In this document: piece by piece, positions 48,783-55,052 of the stretch
Layout: every line of letters begins with the position of its first letter
Position numbering within the stretch: position 1 is the first letter of the stretch
NCBI GenBank assembly: GCA_045613545.1
Contig: JAZLBD010000015.1
Span: 1-55,052 of the forward strand
Length of the DNA: 55,052 nucleotides
From: Scatosoma sp045613545
GTDB lineage: Bacteria; Bacillota; Clostridia; Christensenellales; Borkfalkiaceae
Direction of reading: 5' to 3'
Notes under the pieces: model-generated
Told to the model about the DNA's origin: nothing
The model's database searches: none
Seen by the model: the letters and a program-made list of their open reading frames with translations, nothing else
Program-made: the position numbers and the translations under genes

Positions 48783-49910
48783 TTACGAGTTAAACATAAC
48801 CTTTTCGCTATCGAACATTTTCGAAAGCGCCCAAGCGAGCAAGCAAGCGTATACCGCGTTGGAAAGGGCGGTGATAAGCACGCGTATGGGCGAAGCGGAA
48901 ATGGAGAAAATACTGTAAAGGGCGCGCACGCTGTTGTAAAGTGGAATCAAATAAATCGGCAAAGCGCCTTGTCCACCGCTCGTAAGCAACGTGGAAAGCC
49001 CCAACAAATACACCAAAATCGACAAAGGCCCTACGATATTCGTCGCTTCTTTCGTGCTCTTTGCAAAGGCGGAAACGACGGAAACGAGCGCCACCATTAA
49101 AAGCAAGGTAGAAAGGATTACGGCGAAAATCAACGTGTAATCGGCAAAGGAGTACGCTCCGTTCAACTGAAGCGTTCCCCCCGACACTTTCGGTAGGGAG
49201 AAAATCAACGCTACGAAGGACACTATCCCCGAAAGGAGGGCGATAAACGAGAGGGAGAGTATTTTCCCGATCGCGATATGACTGCGCTTGACGGGAGTGA
49301 CGAGCATCGCGCCGAGCGTTCCTCGTTCTTTTTCCCCCGCGATTGATTCGGGGGCTATGGAAATACAGCCCGAATAGAGTAGCCCCATAAGGAGCATGGG
49401 CAAAACCGACGAGAAAATTTTCGCAGACATATCGTTTTCGGTTGCCATATCAATCGCCGCGGGCGTGAAGGGAAGGTGTTTGAGATTAAACATTGCCATC
49501 ACCGTGTCCTTGCAAGAGACGGACTCGTTCGAAGCGGTGTTGTAATAAAACAAGAAAGAGGGCTTTCCTTCTTGCGGAGCGGTTTCAAAGCAAACGAGCA
49601 AGTCAAGGTCCTTTTTTTGAACCTTTTGTTGCAGTTCCGTTTTTTGCTGGGCGGTTGCGCTCTCGACGATAAAAGTCTCGCCGTTTAACGCCAAAAGGTC
49701 CTTCTCGTATTCGGCTGGCGCTTCGATATAACGCACGTGATACACGTAATTTTTATCCACGCCGGCAAGTTCGTCCACCAACACAGAGCCTATGAGCGAA
49801 TAAATTAAATAGAGTAAAAGCCCCGGCAAAACCAACATAATGACGAGGCGTTTGTCGGTGAAGAAGCGATAAAATTCTTTTTTAACAATCGTAAAAATCG
49901 TGTTTTTCAT
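48783..49910 (-). CDS. natB: ABC-2 type permease (NatB-like)
   Basis: A 375-residue membrane protein: one helix at about 22-42, a large extracytoplasmic domain (about 45-170), then five helices. The cytoplasmic segment AGEKERGTLGAMLVTPVKRS is the ABC-2 signature of NatB-type exporters, which in Bacillus expel Na+. Its ATG overlaps the natA stop (ATGA), so the pair is coupled. The substrate could differ from sodium. Confidence 0.85.
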   Translation of the reverse strand: MKNTIFTIVKKEFYRFFTDKRLVIMLVLPGLLLYLIYSLIGSVLVDELAGVDKNYVYHVRYIEAPAEYEKDLLALNGETFIVESATAQQKTELQQKVQKKDLDLLVCFETAPQEGKPSFLFYYNTASNESVSCKDTVMAMFNLKHLPFTPAAIDMATENDMSAKIFSSVLPMLLMGLLYSGCISIAPESIAGEKERGTLGAMLVTPVKRSHIAIGKILSLSFIALLSGIVSFVALIFSLPKVSGGTLQLNGAYSFADYTLIFAVILSTLLLMVALVSVVSAFAKSTKEATNIVGPLSILVYLLGLSTLLTSGGQGALPIYLIPLYNSVRALYSIFSISASPIRVLITALSNAVYACLLAWALSKMFDSEKVMFNS

Positions 49911-50695
49911 GCCTCCCCTCCTTTTACTTCCGCATACACGTCAAAAAAGACGTCTTCTAAATTTTTCTCAGTTGTAAGCAAGGAGACTTCCCCTTCTTTT
50001 ACCATTTTTCCGTCTATAATAATCCCCACTCTATCGCAAATTTTTTCTACGAGCGAGAAGATGTGTGTGGAAAGCAAAATCGTTTTGCCTCGCCCTCTTA
50101 ATTCGAGCAAGAAATCGGTGACCGTTTTTGCCGTGAGCACGTCGAGTCCGTTGGTCGGCTCGTCGAAGATGATGAAATCGGGGTCACAGACGAGGGATAC
50201 GGCGATGGAAACTTTTTGTTTCATACCCGTGGAAAGTTCGGCGATTTTCGTTTCGGCAAACTGGTCGATGCCAAACCGCTCGAACAACGCTTTTTTTCGT
50301 TCGTCGCGGACATGGGTATCCACGTTTTGCAATTCGCTGAAAAAATCAAAGATATAATTGGGGGTAAAAAAGTCGTCGCATTTAAGTTCGCTCGTCAAAA
50401 ACCCAATCTTAGAGCGGACCTCGTTGGGGCTACGTACGATCGAATGCCCGCACAAAACCGCGTCGCCCGAGTCGGGCTTAATGAGGGTGGAAAGCATGCG
50501 CAAAGTGGTGGTTTTTCCCGCCCCGTTTGGGCCGAGAAGTCCGTAAATTTCGCCTGCGCGTACGGAAAAAGACAGGTCGTTTACCGCCACCTTTTCTTTT
50601 TCTTGTTTCTTTTCCGCCTTTTGTTGTTTTCTGCTCAAGCGGAAGGTTTTCACAAGGTTTTTCGCCACGAGGACGTCGGCGAACGCTTTTTCCAT
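49907..50695 (-). CDS. natA: ABC exporter ATPase (NatA-like)
   Basis: A 262-residue ATPase: Walker A GPNGAGKTT (about 54-62), signature LSTGMKQK (about 155), Walker B FIIFDEPTNGLD and H-loop STHIFS. A Lys/Glu-rich insertion near residues 22-38 lies before the Walker A strand. First gene of the natAB pair, with promoter at 50724-50753 and GGAGG before the ATG. Confidence 0.9.
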   Translation of the reverse strand: MEKAFADVLVAKNLVKTFRLSRKQQKAEKKQEKEKVAVNDLSFSVRAGEIYGLLGPNGAGKTTTLRMLSTLIKPDSGDAVLCGHSIVRSPNEVRSKIGFLTSELKCDDFFTPNYIFDFFSELQNVDTHVRDERKKALFERFGIDQFAETKIAELSTGMKQKVSIAVSLVCDPDFIIFDEPTNGLDVLTAKTVTDFLLELRGRGKTILLSTHIFSLVEKICDRVGIIIDGKMVKEGEVSLLTTEKNLEDVFFDVYAEVKGGEA

Positions 50696-50723
50696 ACGAA
50701 CCTCCTATTTTTATATTTTATAT

Positions 50724-50753
50724 ATTATACCATTTCCAAGAAAGAAAAGTCAA
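50724..50753 (-). promoter_or_regulatory. natAB promoter
   Basis: -35 TTGACT (50748-50753), 18 bp, -10 TATAAT (50724-50729). Confidence 0.75.
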
Positions 50754-50932
50754 CAAAATACGCATAACTTTTTACGGGTGGGCATAAGGTAGACTATCCG
50801 CTTTATCGGGTGAAAAGGACGGTTCGTTTTTGACAAAACGGTTGTCATTTAGACAAAAACACCGAAATTACGACGAAGTTTTTTTGATACGATAAATAGG
50901 AAATACAAGCGCGATTGAAAAAGGGCGAAAAG

Positions 50933-51700
50933 ATGAAGATCGTTTGTGTGAAAGGGAGCCGTTTGCTTGTGGCGTTCTTGCTTTGCGGGGCGTTTGCCTT
51001 GCTTCCTTTTTGGATGGTTGCCGTAGGCAGGAAAGAAGTGTCGGCTGTTGCCAACGCGCGGGCGCTACCTATCTATTCCGTCGAGAGAGAGGATAAAAAA
51101 ATTTCCATTTCTTTCGATTGCGCTTGGGGGGTTGAACACACCGACGAGATTTTAGGGTATTTGGACGAATACCAAGTGAAATGCACCTTTTTCGCCGTGC
51201 AGTTTTGGGTGGAGAAATATCCCGAGTACGCCAAAAAAATCGTCGAAAAAGGACACGAGCTCGGCACGCATTCCAAAACCCACCCCAATATGAGCAAACT
51301 ATCCGTCGAACAAATTAAACAAGAGCTAATATCCTCTTCGCGGGCGATCGAGAAAGCAACGGGGGTGTATCCGAGCCTTTTCCGTCCACCGTTCGGCGAT
51401 TACGATAACGAAGTTATCCAAACCTCCCTCTCTCTCGGACTTTTCCCTATTCAATGGGACGTGGACAGTTTGGATTGGAAAAATTTAACGGCGGAAGAAA
51501 TTTTTGGGCGGGTGTCAAGAGGGGTGCAACCCGGGTCGATTATCCTTTGCCACAACAACGGGTTGCATACGGCGGAAACGCTCCCCTTACTCTTCCCGTT
51601 TTTGCAAGAGCAAGGGTATGAATTCGTACCGATCGGCGAACTGATTTATCGAAAGAATTACACGATAGACGGCAACGGTAGACAACACAAAAACGATTAA
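50933..51700 (+). CDS. pdaB: PdaB-like sporulation polysaccharide deacetylase
   Basis: A 255-residue exported enzyme of the NodB family. An N-terminal signal/anchor helix (about 10-33) is followed by ALPIYSVEREDKKISISFDCAWG, where the second Asp of motif 1 is Cys, as the PdaB group replaces it too. Motif 2 is HSKTHPNM (metal His pair), motif 3 RPPFGDYD, and late motifs DVDSLDWK and ILCHNNG. PdaB is needed for spores in Bacillus. ATG at 50933 follows AAGGG. GATACGAT (50886-50893) faintly resembles a sigma-E -10 box. Confidence 0.87.
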   Translation: MKIVCVKGSRLLVAFLLCGAFALLPFWMVAVGRKEVSAVANARALPIYSVEREDKKISISFDCAWGVEHTDEILGYLDEYQVKCTFFAVQFWVEKYPEYAKKIVEKGHELGTHSKTHPNMSKLSVEQIKQELISSSRAIEKATGVYPSLFRPPFGDYDNEVIQTSLSLGLFPIQWDVDSLDWKNLTAEEIFGRVSRGVQPGSIILCHNNGLHTAETLPLLFPFLQEQGYEFVPIGELIYRKNYTIDGNGRQHKND

Positions 51701-51715
51701 CAAACGGAGGTTTTT

Positions 51716-52417
51716 ATGAATTACATGGCGGAAAAAAACAACAAGGTGTACGTAATGGGCGAAATCGTGACGGACGCAGTCTTTTCACACGAGGTTTACG
51801 GCGAGGGTTTTTACGAGTTTATGATTCGGGTAATGCGCCTTTCGGGGCAGGCGGATATTTTGCCGATTACCCTATCGGAACGGCTCGTCAAAAGCGGTGA
51901 AATCGCGCGGGGGAAAACGATTTGCGCGATCGGACAATTCAGAAGCTATAACAAGCTCGAAAACGGAAAATCTCGGCTGATGCTCACCGTGTTTATACGG
52001 GAAATTTTGGACGAGGATTTTACGAAAAATCCCAATAGCATTTTAATCAGCGGGTATATATGCAAGCCACCCGTGTATCGAACGACGCCCTTTCATCGCG
52101 AAATCGCCGACGTGCTCGTCGCCGTCAATCGCGCCTATAATAAATCGGACTATATCCCTTGCATTGCTTGGGGTAGAAACGCTCGGTTCGTAAGGGAACT
52201 CAAAGTGGGCGATCGCGTGGCTATTTCGGGAAGAATCCAAAGCAGGGAATACCAAAAGAAGCTTTCAGAAACGGAACTAAAAACGATGACCGCATACGAA
52301 GTTTCCGTATCGAAACTTGCCACCTTTGATCAGGGGGAAGAGTTCGATTTGGAAAGCGAGTTCGACTTATATTCCTTTTCTGGTAGCGCCGACGATTACG
52401 AAAATATGCACGCGTAG
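51716..52417 (+). CDS. SSB-like protein with two OB folds
   Basis: A 233-residue protein. Two OB-fold-like units are seen: residues about 7-95 (VYVMGEIVTDAVFSH to LMLTVFIREI) and about 105-200 (ILISGYICKPPVYRTTPF to RVAISGRIQSREYQKK). The second matches single-stranded DNA-binding proteins (PCIAWGRNARFV, GDRVAISGRIQSR). The C-terminus is acidic (EEFDLESEFDLYSF) but lacks the DDDLPF tip of replicative SSB. GGAGG lies before the ATG, 15 bases after pdaB, so the two are probably co-transcribed. A terminator follows. Confidence 0.8.
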   Translation: MNYMAEKNNKVYVMGEIVTDAVFSHEVYGEGFYEFMIRVMRLSGQADILPITLSERLVKSGEIARGKTICAIGQFRSYNKLENGKSRLMLTVFIREILDEDFTKNPNSILISGYICKPPVYRTTPFHREIADVLVAVNRAYNKSDYIPCIAWGRNARFVRELKVGDRVAISGRIQSREYQKKLSETELKTMTAYEVSVSKLATFDQGEEFDLESEFDLYSFSGSADDYENMHA

Positions 52418-52423
52418 AAGGAT

Positions 52424-52461
52424 AAAACGCTCTTCCTTTTCGGCGGGGGGCGTTTTTTTCT
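52424..52461 (+). terminator. Terminator after the SSB-like gene
   Basis: AAAACGC/GCGTTTT stem with internal G-rich pairing, then T7. A relative of it recurs at 54241-54276. Confidence 0.75.
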
Positions 52462-52518
52462 TACTTGCAAACGGCTTTGGGTAATTAAAAAAAGGGATGA
52501 GAAAAAATAGAAATCCCC

Positions 52519-52547
52519 TTGACGGAAAAAAGCGGAAGTGATATAAT
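52519..52547 (+). promoter_or_regulatory. Promoter of the first LRR lipoprotein
   Basis: -35 TTGACG (52519-52524), 17 bp, -10 TATAAT (52542-52547). Confidence 0.85.
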
Positions 52548-52585
52548 AAACGCAAGAAAAGATTTTTTTCATATAGGAGGTTTTT

Positions 52586-54238
52586 ATGAAAAAAAGATTT
52601 TTAACGTTTTTACTGACCTTTGCGTGCGCATTGTTGGGCGGGCTTGGGCTTGTTTCGTGTAAAAGCGAGAAAGAGTCTACGGAAGGTGTTTTATACGAGA
52701 TTGCGGAGGACGGGTTGACTGCTTCCGTAGTTGGCTATGAGGGGACGGAAACGGATATTCGAATTGCGGAGACCTACGAGGGCGCTCCCGTGACGACGAT
52801 TCAAGCGTACGCGTTCTATGACTGCGCAAGTTTGACGAGCGTCGTCATTCCCGAAAGTGTGAAAAGCGTCGGTAGGTTTGCGTTTTCGGGTTGCGAAAGT
52901 TTACAGTATGCCGAATACGAAAATGGTAAGTATTTGGGAAATAAAAGAAATTCGCATTACGTATTGATCGCCGCGGAGGATGAGAAAAATGCGTCTTATA
53001 CCATTCACGAAGATACAATATTGATCGCGGGTGCCGCGTTTGGATTTTGCAAAAGTGTGACAAACGTCGTCGTTCCCGACGGCGTGACGAGTATCGGAGA
53101 TTTTGCGTTTGGATGTTGCGACAATTTGGAGAGCGTGACTATCCCCGACAGCGTGACGAGTATCGGTGAGAGTGCTTTTGCAAGTTGCGGAAGTTTGACG
53201 AGCCTCGTCATTCCGGAAAACGTTGTAAACATCGGGGAAGATGCGTTTAGTTCTTGTTATCGTTTAGAAAGCATTGTTGTGGAGGAAGACAACGAGCGTT
53301 ATAAAGACGTTGACGGGAATTTATATAGCAAAGACGGAACGGTGCTTATTCAATACGCAAAGGGGAAAACGCAAACGACGTTTGACGTTCCTAACGGTGT
53401 GACGAGCATTGGAGAGAGTGCTTTTAGCAGAAGTGATTTGACGAATATTTCCTTGCCAGATAGCGTGACGAGCGTTGGTAATTTTGCTTTTGCGGTTTCG
53501 GATTTGGTAAGCGTTATCATCCCCGATAGCGTGACAAGTATCGGCGAGGGGGCGTTTTATCGGTGTGAAAGTTTAACGAGCGTCGTCCTTGGCGACGGCG
53601 TAACGAGTATTGAGGACAGAACCTTTTATATGTGCACGAGCTTGGCGAATATTACCCTTAAAGAAGGTGTGACGACGATTGAAGAAGAGGCTTTTTCGAG
53701 TTGTGTAAATTTGGCGGAAATTCTTCTTCCCGACGGCGTGACGAATATCGAAATGTCTGCTTTCTCTCATTGCACAAGTTTGACAAATATCACGATCCCC
53801 GAGGGTGTGACGAGTATTGATGGTTTTGCATTCTCTGGGTGCACAAGTTTGACGAATATTACGCTTCCAAATAGCTTGACGAGTATTGGTGATTATGCAT
53901 TTCTGTATTGTGGCAGTTTGACGAGCGTGGTAATTCCCGACGGTGTGACGAGCATTGGCCGTTCTGTGTTTTATGAGTGTAGCAACTTAACGAGTATTAC
54001 GCTTCCAAACAGCTTGGCGAGTATTGGAGCTGCCGCATTCTATAATTGCACCAGTTTGACGAGCGTGGTAATTCCCGCTAGCGTGACATATATTGGCCAT
54101 GATGCGTTCGAAAATTGCACGAGTTTGACGAACGTCTACTATCGTGGAACGGAAGCGGAATGGTCGGCGATATATAAGGAAAATTGGGACGATCATACGG
54201 GCGATTATACGATCACGTATAATTACACGAAAGAATAA
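52586..54238 (+). CDS. BspA-type leucine-rich-repeat lipoprotein
   Basis: A 550-residue surface lipoprotein: signal peptide with lipobox LVSC (Cys 25), a short linker, then about 18 LRR_5/BspA repeats of about 23 residues with the pattern 'CTSLTNITIPEGVTSIDGFAF'. Near residues 225-265 a repeat is replaced by a longer segment (VVEEDNERYKDVDGNLYSKD), common in this family. The C-terminus ends in YYRGTEAEWSAIYKEN. No membrane anchor beyond the lipid is seen. Such proteins bind host or microbial surfaces in gut and oral bacteria; the ligand is unknown. GGAGG lies before the ATG. Confidence 0.93.
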   Translation: MKKRFLTFLLTFACALLGGLGLVSCKSEKESTEGVLYEIAEDGLTASVVGYEGTETDIRIAETYEGAPVTTIQAYAFYDCASLTSVVIPESVKSVGRFAFSGCESLQYAEYENGKYLGNKRNSHYVLIAAEDEKNASYTIHEDTILIAGAAFGFCKSVTNVVVPDGVTSIGDFAFGCCDNLESVTIPDSVTSIGESAFASCGSLTSLVIPENVVNIGEDAFSSCYRLESIVVEEDNERYKDVDGNLYSKDGTVLIQYAKGKTQTTFDVPNGVTSIGESAFSRSDLTNISLPDSVTSVGNFAFAVSDLVSVIIPDSVTSIGEGAFYRCESLTSVVLGDGVTSIEDRTFYMCTSLANITLKEGVTTIEEEAFSSCVNLAEILLPDGVTNIEMSAFSHCTSLTNITIPEGVTSIDGFAFSGCTSLTNITLPNSLTSIGDYAFLYCGSLTSVVIPDGVTSIGRSVFYECSNLTSITLPNSLASIGAAAFYNCTSLTSVVIPASVTYIGHDAFENCTSLTNVYYRGTEAEWSAIYKENWDDHTGDYTITYNYTKE

Positions 54239-54240
54239 AA

Positions 54241-54276
54241 CGAAAAAACGCTCTTCCGTACAGGGGGGCGTTTTTT
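54241..54276 (+). terminator. Terminator after the first LRR gene
   Basis: AAAAAACGC/GCGTTTTTT with a G.U-rich upper stem, then T6. Confidence 0.8.
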
Positions 54277-54478
54277 CTTGCTTGCAAACGGCTTTGGGTA
54301 ATTAAAAAATGGGATGAGAAAAAAATAGAAATCCCCTTGACGGTCGGCGTAAGAAGTGATATAATAAACGCAAGAAAAGATTTTTTTCATATAGGAGGTT
54401 TTTATGAAAAAAAGATTTTTAACGTTTTTACTGACCCTTGCGTGCGCATTGTTGGGCGGGCTTGGGCTTGTTTCGTGC
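54244..54478 (+). repeat. Duplicated module, copy 2
   Basis: Second copy of the terminator-promoter-signal-peptide module at 52424-52676. The spacer between -35 and -10 is the most changed part; the RBS and first 25 codons are almost unchanged. Confidence 0.9.
54337..54365 (+). promoter_or_regulatory. Promoter of the second LRR lipoprotein
   Basis: -35 TTGACG (54337-54342), 17 bp, -10 TATAAT (54360-54365). Confidence 0.85.
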
Positions 54479-55052
54479 GACGGCGAAGAAGAGCCTTCGG
54501 AGGGCGTTAGATACTGGGTTTCGCCGGACGGATACGCGCAAGTGACCGGCTATAGCGGAGAGGAATCAAACGTGCGCATTGCGGATACCTACGAGGGCGT
54601 TCCCGTGACGACGATTTCCGGCGGAGCCTTCAAAGATCCTTCGATTCTTTCCATCACTCTTCCCGATACCATCACGAGTATTAGAGCTTCTGCCTTTTCC
54701 GGCTGTGATAGTTTGGTTTTTAACGAATATAAGAACTGCAAATATTTAGGGAACGAAAACAATCCGTACCTTGCGTTAATTTCCGTTATCGACACCGCTC
54801 GCGCTTCTTACGCCATTCACGAAGATACCAAAGCGATCGCAGACGAGGCGTTTAAAAGATGTCGGTATATGCGGAGTATCGTTATTCCCAACGGCATCAC
54901 GAACATCGGAAAGTCTGTGTTTGAATCTTGCGACGGTTTGACGAGCGTGGTAATTCCCGACGGTGTGACGAGTATAGGGACTCGAGCATTCTATAGTTGC
55001 CAAAGTTTGAAAAGTATCACGATCCCTAATAGTGTGATAAGTATCGGTGAGT
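54404..55052 (+). CDS. Second BspA-type LRR lipoprotein (cut by window end)
   Basis: Starts at ATG 54404 after GGAGG and remains open to the last base (216 codons seen). The signal peptide is nearly identical to that of the gene before it, with lipobox LVSC followed by DGEEEPSEG. LRR_5 repeats follow (SILSITLPDTITSIRASAF, GLTSVVIPDGVTSIGTRAF). The N-terminal linker differs from that of the neighbour after the Cys. The pair is a tandem duplication that has since diverged. Confidence 0.92.
   Translation, partial: MKKRFLTFLLTLACALLGGLGLVSCDGEEEPSEGVRYWVSPDGYAQVTGYSGEESNVRIADTYEGVPVTTISGGAFKDPSILSITLPDTITSIRASAFSGCDSLVFNEYKNCKYLGNENNPYLALISVIDTARASYAIHEDTKAIADEAFKRCRYMRSIVIPNGITNIGKSVFESCDGLTSVVIPDGVTSIGTRAFYSCQSLKSITIPNSVISIGE

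Larger units (their letters stand above)
52424..52676 (+). repeat. Duplicated module, copy 1: terminator, promoter, RBS, signal peptide
   Basis: About 240 bases nearly identical to 54244-54478. The shared parts are the GCGTTTTTT terminator flank, ACTTGCAAACGGCTTTGGGT, the promoter, ATATAGGAGG and the first 25 codons of the lipoprotein gene. Similarity ends a few bases after the lipobox Cys codon. Confidence 0.9.

Overview
The window comes from a spore-forming, anaerobic-type Firmicute, most likely a member of the Clostridia. The evidence is SpoIVFA/SpoIVFB-like proteins, YyaC, a PdaB-type deacetylase, a flavodiiron protein, T-box control, sigma-A promoters with 17-18 bp spacers, GGAGG ribosome binding sites and many U-tailed terminators. 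BspA-type leucine-rich-repeat lipoproteins at the right end suggest a gut-type lifestyle, which is an inference. I cannot name a genus.

Layout. 0-11 kb: a small membrane protein, a ParB-like protein with a degenerate CTP motif, ftsH, a short alaS, a cysE-cysS operon behind a Cys T-box, an Xre-like gene, a DeoR regulator and a uracil permease behind an attenuator-like leader. 11.2-11.5 kb: a non-coding element of nested palindromes. 11.5-26 kb: yugP-rng, spoIVFA-FB, purC, a flavodiiron protein, pckG, fba-gap, mgtE-ZIP (behind a leader-ORF attenuator) and malQ. 26-28 kb: a candidate small RNA and a dense DnaA-box cluster. 28-37 kb: yyaC, queT, lysS, greA and the origin-type block jag-yidC-yidD-rnpA-rpmH-dnaN. 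37.4-37.8 kb: a likely replication origin with a DnaA-trio-like element but no dnaA beside it. 37.8-40.3 kb: rsmG, a SLOG-family gene, mnmA and tRNA-Arg(CCG) with a duplicated 3' end. 40.8-46.9 kb: a polysaccharide ligase/polymerase, a sugar-kinase-like gene and a substrate-binding ABC importer behind two aromatic-rich leader peptides. 46.9-50.7 kb: ricT, holB and natBA. 50.9-55 kb: pdaB, an SSB-like gene and two tandem LRR lipoprotein genes, the second cut by the window end.

Most genes up to 50.7 kb are on the minus strand. The most unusual feature is the 5' leader of the ABC importer (46.5-46.9 kb). It encodes a 17-residue peptide with five consecutive Tyr codons, then a strong terminator, then a second 16-residue Phe/Tyr-rich peptide with a strong ribosome binding site. 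This looks like ribosome-mediated attenuation responding to tyrosine or phenylalanine supply, in a phylum where T-boxes usually do this job. The mgtE leader has a similar ORF-plus-terminator design. Other points worth attention are the two separate DnaA-box clusters, the nested-palindrome element and the candidate ~100-nt RNA at 26.3 kb.

The work is by eye. Pairings, promoters and alignments were not computed.
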